Origin: Bradyrhizobium jicamae
GTDB taxonomy: Bacteria; Pseudomonadota; Alphaproteobacteria; Rhizobiales; Xanthobacteraceae
NCBI RefSeq assembly: GCF_018130695.1
Contig: NZ_JAFCJX010000036.1
Coordinates: 26,768 to 90,767 of the forward strand
Direction: 5' to 3'
DNA length: 64,000 bases
Shown here: positions 52,635 to 62,069 of the stretch, piece after piece
Layout of the letters: every line of letters begins with the position of its first letter
Numbering within the stretch: the first letter of the stretch is position 1
The notes under the pieces: generated by a model
What the model was told of the DNA's origin: nothing
What the model saw: only the letters and a program-made list of their open reading frames with translations
Database searches by the model: none
Position numbers and translations under genes: made by a program

Positions 52635-55600
52635 ATGACGACCATACCTGCCTATACAATCGGTGGTATCACGAGGCCCGAGCTTCACCTCGATTCCGCA
52701 GGCAACATCGTTCTGGACCCGGCGGCCGAGGCCTTCGCCGCGCTCTATGGTCTGAAGTTCCTCTACCTCGGCTGCCCGCCCAACACGCCCTGGCCGCCGG
52801 TGCAAGATTCGCTGTCGACGCCGGTCGACAGCAATGCCACCGCCAACAGCGTGCTCGAAGGCGCCGCTGCCAACACCGTCGTCAACGTCACCGCGCATGC
52901 GACCAGCACGGCCGGGCTTCCCGTCACCTATTCGCTGATCGGCGACACCTCCGCCGGCGGCTTCAAGATTGATCCCAATACCGGCGTCGTCACCGTCAAC
53001 AATCCCGCCAAGCTCGATTTCGAGAGCGCGGCCGGTCACGCCTATACCATCACGGTGAAGGCGAGCGACGGCATCCTCACCTCGCAGCAGACCTTCACGA
53101 TTTCGGTTGCCGACGTCGCGCCGTCGACGCCGACCGACAGCAATGCCGCCACCAACCACGTTGCAGAAGGCGCGGCCGTCAACACCCTCGTCGGCATCAC
53201 CGCGACCTCATCAGACGTCAATGGCGGCGCCGTCACGTTTGCGATCACCGGCGATACCTCGGGCGGCGGCTTCAAGGTCGATCCGCATACCGGTGTGGTC
53301 AGCGTCGCCGACGGCAGCAAGATCGACTACGAGAGCGCAGCCGGACATGCCTATTCGGTTACCGTCACAGCCAGCGACGGCACGCTGACGAGCGCGCAGA
53401 CCTTTTCGATTGGCGTCGACGACGTCACGATCGGCGCACCGACCGACAGCAATGCCGCGGCCAATCACGTGGCGGAAGGCGCTGCAGCCGGCACCATCGT
53501 CGGCATCACCGCGTCCGCGATCGATCCGAACGGCCCGGCCACCACCTATTCGCTGATCGGCGACACCTCCGGCGGCGGCTTCACAATCAATGCCGCGACC
53601 GGCGTCGTCACGGTCGCCGATTCGACCAAGGTCGATTTCGAGACAGCCGCCGGCCACAACTACAGCGTCACCGTGCAGGCGACCAATGGCGCCACGACGA
53701 CGTCGAGCAGCTTCACGATCGCCGTCGACGATGCGGCGCCGTCGTCACCCGTCGACAGCAACGCAGCCGCCAATTCGGTGACCGAAGGCGCCGCCAACGG
53801 CTCGACCGTCGGCATCACCGCGTCTTCGACCGACGTCAACGGCCCCGCCGTCACCTACAGCCTGATCGGCGACACCTCCGGCGGCGGATTCACGATCAAT
53901 GCCGCAACGGGTGTCATCACCGTCGCCGATTCCACCAAGCTCGATTATGAGACGGCCGCCGGCCACGCCTACACCGTCACTGCCCAGGCCAGCGACGGCA
54001 CGCTGGCGAGCTCGCAGACCTTCACCATCGCCGTCAACGACGTCGCCCCGTCGATCCCAGTCGACAGCAACGCTTCGGCGAATTCGGTGGCCGAGGGCGC
54101 ATCGGCCGGCTCGACCGTCGGCATCACCGCATCCTCGACCGACGTCAACGGCCCGGCCGTGACCTACAGCCTGACCGGCGACACCTCCGGCGGCGGCTTC
54201 ACCATCAATGCGGCCACCGGTGTCGTCACCGTCGCGGACCCGACCAAGATCGACTACGAGTCGTCGGGCGCGGGTCACAGCTACACGATCACCGCGCAGG
54301 CCAGCGACGGCACGCTGACGAGCTCGCAGACCTTTACGATCGCCGTCACCGACGCGGCACCTTCGACCCCGGTCGATTCCGATGCGGCGGCGAATTCCGT
54401 CGTGGAGGGCGCGGCCAACGGCTCGACCGTCGGCATCACCGCGTCCTCGACCGACGTCAACGGCCCGGCCGTGACCTACAGCCTGATCGGCGACACCTCC
54501 GGCGGCGGCTTCACCATCAATGCGGCGACCGGCGTCATCACCGTCGCCGATTCCACCAAGATCGATTTCGAGACATCGGGCGCAGGTCACAGCTACACCG
54601 TCACCGCGCAGGCGAGCGACGGCGTGCTGGCGAGCTCGCAGACCTTCACCATCGCCGTGTCGGACGTCGCCCCGTCGACCCCGGTCGACAGCGACGCCGC
54701 CGCCAATACGGTGGCCGAAGGCACCGCCAACGGTTCGACCGTCGGCATCACCGCGTCCTCGACCGACGTCAATGGTCCCGCCGTGACCTACAGCCTGATC
54801 GGCGACACCTCCGGCGGCGCCTTCACCATCAATGCCGCGACCGGCGTCATCACCGTCGCCGATACCACCAAGCTCGATTTCGAATCGTCGGGCGCCGGCC
54901 ACAGCTACACCGTCACCGCGCAGGCCAGCGACGGCACGCTGGCGAGCTCGCAGACCTTCACCATCGGCGTGACCGACGTCGCACCCTCGACCCCGGTCGA
55001 TTCCGACGCGGCGGCCAATTCGGTCGCCGAAGGCGCAGCCGCCGGCTCGACCGTCGGCGTCACCGCGGCGTCGACCGATGTCAACGGCCCGCCCGTGACC
55101 TGGTCGCTCACCGGCGACACTTCCGGCGGCGGCTTCACCATCAACGCGACCACCGGCGTCATCACGGTCGCCGATCCCACCAAGATCGATTTCGAATCCT
55201 CGGGTGCAGGCCACAGCTACACCGTGACCGCGCAGTCCAGCGACGGCACCCTGACCAGCTCGCAGACCTTCACCATCGCGGTGGCCGATGTGTCCCCGTC
55301 GACCCCAGTCGACGCCGATGCCAACACCAACACGATCGCCGAGGGCGCGGCCAACGGCTCGACCGTCGGCGTCACCGCGTCGTCGACCGACGTCAACGGC
55401 CCGGCCGTGACGTACTCACTGATCGGCGACACCTCCGGCGGCGGCTTCACCATCAATGCCGCGACCGGTGTCGTCACCATCGCCGATTCCACCAAGATCG
55501 ATTTCGAAACCTCCGGCGGCAGCTACACCGTGACCGCGCAGGCCAGCGACGGCACGCTGGCGAGTTCGCACGCCTTTGTCATCGCCGTCACCGACGTCGC

Positions 55601-58600
55601 GCCGTCGACCCCGGTCGACAGCGACGGCGCCACCAACCAGGTCTCGATGAACGCGCCGGTCGGCACCTATACCGGCGTGACGGCGTCGTCGACCGACGTC
55701 AACGGACCGGCGGTGACCTATTCGCTGGTCGGCGACACCTCCGGCGGCGGCTTCACCGTCGATCCCACGACCGGCCAGGTCAAGGTCGCCGACTCCACCA
55801 AGATCCCCTACAACGCGGGCAGCCCGAGCTTCGACGTCACGGTTCAGGCCAGCGACGGCACGCTGACCAGCCAGCAGACCTTCACCATCGGCATCGTCCC
55901 GAACACGCCGCCCGTGGCCAACGACGATTCGCTGTCGGCCACCGAGGCCGGCGGCGCCAACAACGCGATTGCCGGCAGCAATCCGTCCGGCAACGTCATC
56001 CTCGGCACCGGTTCGGCCGGCGCCGTCCAGGATACCGACGCGCAGGACGCAAGCAGCGCGCTGACCGTCGTCGCGGTCCACACCGGCGCGGAGGGCGCCT
56101 CGACCGGCACCGGCACCGTCGGCCAGGATCTGATCGGAAGTCACGGTACCCTGCATCTCAACAGCGACGGCTCCTACACCTACGCGGTCAACCAGAATGA
56201 CGCGCAGGTCCAGGCGCTGCATACGTCGGCCGACACGATCAACGACCAGTTCAACTACACGATCCAGGACACCGGCGGCCTGCAGGACACCGCGACGATC
56301 ACCTTCACCATCCATGGTGCGGACGATCTGCCGGTGGCCGTCGCCGACACCGGCACGATGACCGAGGACGATGCGCCGACCTCGTTCAACGTCATCGCCA
56401 ACGATAGCCAGGACCCGGATTCCACCGCGTCGAATGCCATCACGCTCGGGCCGGGCGGCATCACCGTCACCGGTCCGGTCGGCACGACCTTCGTCAACAC
56501 CGACGCGACCGCTTCGATCGTCAGCAACCAGGTGCAGGTGACGCTGGACAACGCCCATTTCCAGCAGCTGGCGCTGGGCGAGCACGCCACCGTCACGGTG
56601 CCCTACACGCTGACCGGCGATGCCGGCGAAACCTCGTCGGCGAATCTCGTCGTCACCGTCAACGGCGTCAACGACGTGCCGGTCGCCGTCGATGATTCCG
56701 GAACCATGACCGAAGACCAGTCCGGTCATGCCTTCACCGTGCTCACCAACGACACGCTCGACGCCGACCACAGCGCGCCGAACAACGTGACGGCAGGCGC
56801 GGTCAGCAATCTGTCTGCGCCCTCGGGCGAGAACATCGACCTCACGGACGTCGCGGTCAGCGTCAACGGCTCGAACCAGATCGTGGTCAATCTCGGCTCC
56901 GACTTCCAGCATCTGCAGGACGGCGAGAGCGCCACGTTCGACGTCGCCTACACACTGCACGGCGACCAGGCCGGCGACACCTCGACGGCGTCGCTTCATG
57001 TCACGGTGACCGGCATCAACGATGCCCCGACCGCCAGCAACTTCACCTTCAACGGCGCCAACAGCGCGATCGGCAACACCGACCTCGTGGTCAACGACCC
57101 GACCGACGGCGCGCCGGATCCGGCCGGCCCGCAGAAGACCATCTCCGGCAGCCTGCTCAGCGGCGCCAGCGATATCGACGGCCCCGGACCGCTGATCGTG
57201 GTCGCCGGCACCATTGCGACCGCGCAGGGCGGCACCGTCACCATGCAGTCCGACGGCGACTTCATCTACAAGCCGGCGGTCGGCTTCACCGGATCGGATT
57301 CCTTCAATTACCAGGTCTCGGACCAGAACGCCGGCGCCTCCGGCGTCGGGCTCGGCACGGGAACGGTGACGATCAACGTCGCGACGCCGAAGGTCTGGTA
57401 CGTCAACGCGGCGACCGGCAGCGACACCACCGGCGACGGCTCCTCCGAAAAACCGTTCGCCTCGCTGGCGCCGCTGTCGACGGGCGGCTCGGCGGATGCG
57501 CTCGACGGCCCCAACGACACGATCTTCCTCTACAACGGCACCTATAACAGCGGCATCGTGCTGGAAAACGGCCAGCAGCTGATCGCCCAGAACCAGGGCC
57601 TGACGGTCAACGGCACCACGCTCGAGGCGGCAACCGCCGGCAGCGTCACGATCAACGGCACGGTGACGCTGGCCAGCGGCAACACCATCGACGGCGTCAG
57701 CTTCGGCAACACCAGCGGCTTCTCGCTGCAGGATTCCGGCGCGTCCGTCGGAACCGCCACCGTCGCGCACAGCTCGATCAACAACGCCAATGGCGGCGCG
57801 GTGAACATCGCCAATGGCGGCACGCTCGCCATGAACTTCAGCAGCATCAGCGCGAGCGGCACCACGACCAGCGCGATCTCGCTCAACAACACCACGGGAT
57901 CGTTCACCGGATCGGGCGGCACGCTGAACAACGGCGCCGCCACCGCCGCCGACGTCTCGATCACCGGCGCCAACAACGTCAACTTCACCTATGGCGGCAA
58001 CATCAACGACACGACCGGCAGCACGGTCGCGATCTCCAGCCAGACCGGCGGCACCAAGGACTTCAACGGTTCGATCAATGGCGGCGCCATCTCGCTGACC
58101 AACAATACCGGCGCCACGATGAGCTTCGACGGCGGCGTCACCCTGTCGACGGGAGCCGCGAACGCCTTCACTGCGACCGGCGGCGGCACGGTGAGCGTCA
58201 CCGGCGCGACCAACACACTCGCCACCACCACGGGCACCGCGCTCAACGTCACCAATACCAACATCGGCGCCAGCGGCCTTACTTTCAAGAGCATCTCGGC
58301 CACCGGCTCATCGGGCAGCGCCGGCATCGTTCTCGACACGACGGGATCGGCAGGCGGGCTCACGGTCACCGGCGACGGGACTGCCGGCTCCGGCGGCACA
58401 ATCAACAACAAGACGGGTGCCGATATCCTCACCGGCACCGACGCCGGCGGACAGACGACATCGGGTACCGGTGGCACCGGCATCTACCTGCACAGCACCT
58501 CAAACGTGTCGCTGAGCAACATGTCGCTGCATGATTTCAGCAACTTTGCGATCTACGGCAACAACGTCACCGGCTTCACGCTCGCCAACAGCACGATCAG

Positions 58601-60620
58601 CGGCACCAACGGCAGCAACAATGCCGGAGACCGCGAGGAGAGCAGCATCCGGTTCGACAATCTGCTGGGCGCCGCCTCGATCACCGGCTCCAGCATCTCC
58701 GGCGGCTTCGACGAGAACGTCGACCTCTACAATACAAGCGGTACGTTGAACCGCCTGACGATGGACAACAATACGTTCGGTCTGATCGGCAGCACCGGCA
58801 ACGACAACGTCCGCGGACAGGTCTTCAATTCCGCGACCGCCAACTACACCGTGACGAACAGCACGTTCGCCGGAACACGCGCGGACTTCATCGCCTTCGT
58901 TGCCAACAACAATTCGTCGATGGATGTTGTGGTTCGCGGCAACACGTTCCACAACGGCCAGACCATCATCCCCGGCGGCGGAACGGCAGTCGATGTCAGA
59001 AGCGGATCCGGCGGCCTCGTCTCCGCCGCGACCACCACCTTCGACATCTCGCACAACACCCTGACGGATGGCGGCGCCAACGCGTTCGACACCGTCGGCA
59101 TCTTCGTCGCCAAGGGCCAGGACAACGGCACCATGTCCGGCACCATCGCAAGCAACGCGATCGGGCCGGCGAAGGTGAACTCGAACTCCGACGGCATCTT
59201 CGTCCGCGACGCCGGCGCCGGCAGCCTGACGACGCTGATCCAGAACAACACCATCACCGGCGTCGGCAATAACGGCATTCATCTGCAGAACAACGACGGC
59301 AGCTCGACCCTGAACGCCTCGATCTACGGCAACTCGGTGTCGTCTCCGACCTCCACGGTTCCGTTCGCCGCGCTGCTCGTCGACAACGGGGCGACGGCGA
59401 CCGACACCAGCACGACGAACGTCGTGATCGGCTCGGGCACCGGCGGCGCCGGCAGCAAGAACACGCTGAACCACAGCTCGCTCTACGCCACCGATGTGGA
59501 ACTGAGCAACTTCAACGCCAGCACCCATTTGAATCTTTCGAGGAACGGTTCGGGCTCGGGCACCGTTGCGGGCGTGATCACCGACGACAACACCAGCAAT
59601 ACGGGCGGCATCACCGTGGATACCTCGGGCGGAAACGGCACGACGACGCTCGTCAACACCCTGCCGACGCTTCCGGCGCCGGTCGCACCGCTGCTGACCC
59701 AGGCGGGCGGCGTGCAGGCGACGACACCGACCACGGGCGAGATGAACCTGACGCAAAGCGAGCTCGACTTGGCCGTGACAGCAGCCATCGCGCAATGGGC
59801 GGCCGCAGGCGCCAGTGCCGCTCAGATCGCCGCAATGCATGCCGTCACCTTCAGCGTCGCCGACCTGTCCGGCCAGATCCTCGGCCAGGAAGGCGCCAAC
59901 CACATCACGATCGACACCGATGCTGCGGGCCATGGCTGGTTCACCGACACGAGCAACGCGGCGTTCACCCACGCCGTCAATTCGTCAGGAACCGATCTGC
60001 TGACCGATCCCTCGTCGGCCGCGGCCGGGCATATGGATTTGCTGACCACCGTGGCGCACGAGCTCGGGCACGTGATCGGCCTGCCCGACTCGACGGCGTC
60101 GTCCGACGTCCACGATCTGATGTTTATCGGCCTTGCCGACGGCGAGCGCCGGCTGGCCAGCGCTGCGGATGTCGCGCAGGCCAACGCATCTGCGGCGTCG
60201 CAAACCAGCAGCAGCTTCGTCAGCGACAATGGCGGCCACAATTTCGTGTTCTCCGAGCCGCCCGTTCCAGCGGCGACGACGCCCCCGGCGCCTCCGGTAT
60301 TGAGCGCCATCCTCGCCGCCCTGCAAAACGCGCAATCCTTCCCCGTGGCGTGGTTCACGGGACATTTCGTCGATCCGAACGGCGCACCGTGGCACAGTGC
60401 GAGCGGGACGCCCGTCAGCGATAGCCATGACATTGGTGGTGGTATGAGCGGCGGTTTCACCGTGTCCGCCGCCGGCAGCCCGGTCACCCTGTCGCCGACA
60501 GCGCTCGCCGGCGCCCTCACCTTGCCCGACACGCATTACACGCTTCCGGATCCGTCGCACGGCGCGACGCTTCCGGATACTTTCCAAGTCGCGCCGATCC
60601 ATGGCGGGCTGTTGATCTGA
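52635..60620 (+). CDS. Giant cadherin-repeat, VCBS-like, beta-helix protein with metzincin-like C-terminal domain
   Basis: 2661 residues, almost cysteine-free. ATG has AGGAG five bases upstream. Layout: residues 1-60 a unique cap (PELHLDSAGNIVLDPAAEAF); 61-1093 ten cadherin-like repeats of 102-104 residues with DVNGPAVTYSLIGDTSGGGF and ATGVITVADSTKIDFE; about 1094-1585 VCBS/tandem-95-type domains (GSHGTLHLNSDGSYTYAV; NGVNDVPVAVDDSGTMTED); about 1586-2330 a right-handed parallel beta-helix starting KVWYVNAATGSDTTGDGSS; about 2372-2520 a metzincin-like domain with HELGHVIGLPD (H2475, H2479, D2485) and DLMFIGLADGERRLAS. There is no N-terminal signal peptide, so type I or other non-Sec secretion is likely. 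I infer surface adhesion or matrix function. Protease activity is untested. Confidence 0.9.
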   Translation: MTTIPAYTIGGITRPELHLDSAGNIVLDPAAEAFAALYGLKFLYLGCPPNTPWPPVQDSLSTPVDSNATANSVLEGAAANTVVNVTAHATSTAGLPVTYSLIGDTSAGGFKIDPNTGVVTVNNPAKLDFESAAGHAYTITVKASDGILTSQQTFTISVADVAPSTPTDSNAATNHVAEGAAVNTLVGITATSSDVNGGAVTFAITGDTSGGGFKVDPHTGVVSVADGSKIDYESAAGHAYSVTVTASDGTLTSAQTFSIGVDDVTIGAPTDSNAAANHVAEGAAAGTIVGITASAIDPNGPATTYSLIGDTSGGGFTINAATGVVTVADSTKVDFETAAGHNYSVTVQATNGATTTSSSFTIAVDDAAPSSPVDSNAAANSVTEGAANGSTVGITASSTDVNGPAVTYSLIGDTSGGGFTINAATGVITVADSTKLDYETAAGHAYTVTAQASDGTLASSQTFTIAVNDVAPSIPVDSNASANSVAEGASAGSTVGITASSTDVNGPAVTYSLTGDTSGGGFTINAATGVVTVADPTKIDYESSGAGHSYTITAQASDGTLTSSQTFTIAVTDAAPSTPVDSDAAANSVVEGAANGSTVGITASSTDVNGPAVTYSLIGDTSGGGFTINAATGVITVADSTKIDFETSGAGHSYTVTAQASDGVLASSQTFTIAVSDVAPSTPVDSDAAANTVAEGTANGSTVGITASSTDVNGPAVTYSLIGDTSGGAFTINAATGVITVADTTKLDFESSGAGHSYTVTAQASDGTLASSQTFTIGVTDVAPSTPVDSDAAANSVAEGAAAGSTVGVTAASTDVNGPPVTWSLTGDTSGGGFTINATTGVITVADPTKIDFESSGAGHSYTVTAQSSDGTLTSSQTFTIAVADVSPSTPVDADANTNTIAEGAANGSTVGVTASSTDVNGPAVTYSLIGDTSGGGFTINAATGVVTIADSTKIDFETSGGSYTVTAQASDGTLASSHAFVIAVTDVAPSTPVDSDGATNQVSMNAPVGTYTGVTASSTDVNGPAVTYSLVGDTSGGGFTVDPTTGQVKVADSTKIPYNAGSPSFDVTVQASDGTLTSQQTFTIGIVPNTPPVANDDSLSATEAGGANNAIAGSNPSGNVILGTGSAGAVQDTDAQDASSALTVVAVHTGAEGASTGTGTVGQDLIGSHGTLHLNSDGSYTYAVNQNDAQVQALHTSADTINDQFNYTIQDTGGLQDTATITFTIHGADDLPVAVADTGTMTEDDAPTSFNVIANDSQDPDSTASNAITLGPGGITVTGPVGTTFVNTDATASIVSNQVQVTLDNAHFQQLALGEHATVTVPYTLTGDAGETSSANLVVTVNGVNDVPVAVDDSGTMTEDQSGHAFTVLTNDTLDADHSAPNNVTAGAVSNLSAPSGENIDLTDVAVSVNGSNQIVVNLGSDFQHLQDGESATFDVAYTLHGDQAGDTSTASLHVTVTGINDAPTASNFTFNGANSAIGNTDLVVNDPTDGAPDPAGPQKTISGSLLSGASDIDGPGPLIVVAGTIATAQGGTVTMQSDGDFIYKPAVGFTGSDSFNYQVSDQNAGASGVGLGTGTVTINVATPKVWYVNAATGSDTTGDGSSEKPFASLAPLSTGGSADALDGPNDTIFLYNGTYNSGIVLENGQQLIAQNQGLTVNGTTLEAATAGSVTINGTVTLASGNTIDGVSFGNTSGFSLQDSGASVGTATVAHSSINNANGGAVNIANGGTLAMNFSSISASGTTTSAISLNNTTGSFTGSGGTLNNGAATAADVSITGANNVNFTYGGNINDTTGSTVAISSQTGGTKDFNGSINGGAISLTNNTGATMSFDGGVTLSTGAANAFTATGGGTVSVTGATNTLATTTGTALNVTNTNIGASGLTFKSISATGSSGSAGIVLDTTGSAGGLTVTGDGTAGSGGTINNKTGADILTGTDAGGQTTSGTGGTGIYLHSTSNVSLSNMSLHDFSNFAIYGNNVTGFTLANSTISGTNGSNNAGDREESSIRFDNLLGAASITGSSISGGFDENVDLYNTSGTLNRLTMDNNTFGLIGSTGNDNVRGQVFNSATANYTVTNSTFAGTRADFIAFVANNNSSMDVVVRGNTFHNGQTIIPGGGTAVDVRSGSGGLVSAATTTFDISHNTLTDGGANAFDTVGIFVAKGQDNGTMSGTIASNAIGPAKVNSNSDGIFVRDAGAGSLTTLIQNNTITGVGNNGIHLQNNDGSSTLNASIYGNSVSSPTSTVPFAALLVDNGATATDTSTTNVVIGSGTGGAGSKNTLNHSSLYATDVELSNFNASTHLNLSRNGSGSGTVAGVITDDNTSNTGGITVDTSGGNGTTTLVNTLPTLPAPVAPLLTQAGGVQATTPTTGEMNLTQSELDLAVTAAIAQWAAAGASAAQIAAMHAVTFSVADLSGQILGQEGANHITIDTDAAGHGWFTDTSNAAFTHAVNSSGTDLLTDPSSAAAGHMDLLTTVAHELGHVIGLPDSTASSDVHDLMFIGLADGERRLASAADVAQANASAASQTSSSFVSDNGGHNFVFSEPPVPAATTPPAPPVLSAILAALQNAQSFPVAWFTGHFVDPNGAPWHSASGTPVSDSHDIGGGMSGGFTVSAAGSPVTLSPTALAGALTLPDTHYTLPDPSHGATLPDTFQVAPIHGGLLI
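52815..55913 (+). repeat. Tandem array of ten ~309-base coding repeats
   Basis: The cadherin-like repeats lie end to end with units of 306-312 bases. Units 4-8 are nearly identical at DNA level in long blocks (such as TCGACCGACGTCAACGGCCC). Units 1, 2 and 10 are more diverged, so the array has expanded or homogenised from its middle. It is a likely site of copy-number variation and assembly error. Confidence 0.9.
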
Positions 60621-60641
60621 GCTGGCCTCGCGCAGGACGAC

Positions 60642-60675
60642 AGGCGTCCGTCGAACGCTCCTTCGGCGGACGCCT
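60642..60675 (+). terminator. Rho-independent-like terminator after the giant gene
   Basis: AGGCGTCCG (60642-60650) pairs with CGGACGCCT (60667-60675) and is followed by TTCATTCT. It lies 22 bases after the stop and separates the giant gene from the tail-collar operon. Confidence 0.7.
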
Positions 60676-60946
60676 TTCATTCTGACGCTGTCAATTATGG
60701 CTTTGACCGAGGAATCTGCGCTCGTCGAAATGAGCATTCGCGCCCCGACGATTCCTGACTTCGACCTCGCTTCAACTCAATCCCGCCGCGCTTCAGCTCA
60801 GTCGCGAGCATGCGCGGATGTGCAATTTGTGACACGACCGGGCTCGATCGAGGCACGCGAAGACACAACTTGCAGCTGCATCGCGCGATAACGGGACACA
60901 TGCCGCGCGCAGCAAAACAATTCAAGAGATCGCACAATCGTTGAGG

Positions 60947-60974
60947 TTGCACTTATCTCAAAACACGCTATCGT
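60947..60974 (+). promoter_or_regulatory. Possible promoter of the tail-collar operon
   Basis: TTGCAC (60947-60952) and TATCGT (60969-60974), spaced 16 bases, lie about 73 bases before the first collar gene. The 426-base gap from the giant gene otherwise shows only the terminator and a short open frame at 60697-60891 without good coding signs. Confidence 0.45.
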
Positions 60975-61046
60975 GCAAACCTTCCCGGCGCGACGCGCAT
61001 TGTCTTATTCTTTCTGAAATCACCAGATTCATCCGACGGAGGATCG

Positions 61047-61544
61047 ATGTCCGAACCGTTTCTCTCAGAAATCAAGATGATGTCGTTCAACTTCCCGCCG
61101 AAGGGATGGGCCTTCTGCAACGGCCAGACTTTGCCGATCAATCAGAACCAGGCGCTGTTCTCCCTGCTCGGAACGACCTATGGCGGCAACGGTACGACCA
61201 CGTTCCTGCTGCCCAACCTGCAGGGCCGAGTGCCGATGCACATGGGCTCCGGCCACACGCTTGGCGAGGTCGGTGGCGAGCAGAGCCACACGCTGACGGT
61301 TGGGGAGATGCCGCAGCATCAGCACATCTTTCAGGGCACGACGAACAACGCCGACAGTCCCGCCGTCACCGGCAATCTGATGGCGACATCCGCCAACCTC
61401 TACACCGCAGCCGCCAATTTGACGACGCTGGTGCCGGGCACGGTCGGCAATGCCGGTGGTTCGCAGCCCCACGAAAACATGCAGCCCTACCTCACGATCA
61501 ACTTTTGCATCGCGTTGCAGGGCGTCTTCCCCTCGCAGAACTAG
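61047..61544 (+). CDS. Phage tail collar domain protein 1
   Basis: 165 residues of the tail collar / microcystin-dependent (MdpB) family. N-terminal region: PFLSEIKMMSFNFPPKGWAF with NGQTLPINQNQALFSLLGTTYGGNG, then LPNLQGRVPMHMG. C-terminal block: GGSQPHENMQPYLTINFCIALQG. The middle (about residues 85-135) is variable and His/Ala rich. In phages this domain is at the tail fibre collar, but here no other phage gene is present. A clear GACGGAGG ribosome binding site precedes the ATG. It is first in a three-paralogue operon. Role unknown. Confidence 0.9.
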   Translation: MSEPFLSEIKMMSFNFPPKGWAFCNGQTLPINQNQALFSLLGTTYGGNGTTTFLLPNLQGRVPMHMGSGHTLGEVGGEQSHTLTVGEMPQHQHIFQGTTNNADSPAVTGNLMATSANLYTAAANLTTLVPGTVGNAGGSQPHENMQPYLTINFCIALQGVFPSQN

Positions 61545-61556
61545 AAGGACGTACCT

Positions 61557-62060
61557 ATGAGTCAGCCCTTCGTCGGCGAAATTCGCATGTTCGGCGGCAA
61601 TTTTGCGCCGGTCGGATGGATGCTCTGCCAGGGGCAGACGCTACCCATTTCCGGGAATGAAGTTCTGTTCCAGTTGATTGGAACAACCTATGGTGGAGAT
61701 GGTCAAAGCACATTCAACTTGCCCAATCTGCAGGGCCGCCTGCCCATGCACCAGGGCAGCAGTTTCGTCATGGGACAGAGCGCCGGCGTCGAGAGCGTGA
61801 CGCTGACGACCCAGCAACTGCCGGTTCACTCGCATGCGCTCTCGGCCTCGCTGAACAACGCGACCAGCAGCACCGTGGCCGGCAACGTCGTCGGCGTCGT
61901 GGGCGCGACGCAGATCTACCGGGAGGTCGCCGCAGCCTCGCCGATGGCAGCTCAGGCCTGCACGCCGACCGGCGGCAGCCAGCCGCACGACAACATGCAG
62001 CCCTACCTTGCCATCAACTTCATCATTTCGCTGTTCGGCGTTTTTCCGAGTCAAACCTAG
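61557..62060 (+). CDS. Phage tail collar domain protein 2
   Basis: 167-residue paralogue of the preceding gene, 12 bases downstream with AAGGACG as ribosome binding site. Shared blocks are PFVGEIRMFGGNFAPVGWML, GTTYGGDGQSTFNLPNLQGR and SQPHDNMQPYLAINFIISLFG. The central region (LPVHSHALSASLNNATSSTV, then AATQIYREVAA-like VGVVGATQIYREVAA) differs from paralogue 1. It has fewer cysteines in the C-terminal block than the first and third. No signal peptide is present, as in paralogues 1 and 3. Confidence 0.9.
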   Translation: MSQPFVGEIRMFGGNFAPVGWMLCQGQTLPISGNEVLFQLIGTTYGGDGQSTFNLPNLQGRLPMHQGSSFVMGQSAGVESVTLTTQQLPVHSHALSASLNNATSSTVAGNVVGVVGATQIYREVAAASPMAAQACTPTGGSQPHDNMQPYLAINFIISLFGVFPSQT

Positions 62061-62069
62061 GACGGGACC

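Noticed and set aside
52815..55913. CRISPR-like or satellite repeat array
   Set aside because: Units are about 309 bases, in frame, and encode cadherin-like domains. There is no short repeat-spacer structure and no cas gene.
55416..57770. 784-residue minus-strand frame inside the giant gene
   Set aside because: It is antisense to the repeat and VCBS region. Its own repeat pattern (such as VGRGRGDADGRA) merely mirrors the opposite strand. The same holds for 53745-55214 and 58500-59972.
60697..60891. 64-residue frame after the giant gene
   Set aside because: No Shine-Dalgarno sequence, no domain and no coding bias. It starts just after the terminator and seems fortuitous.
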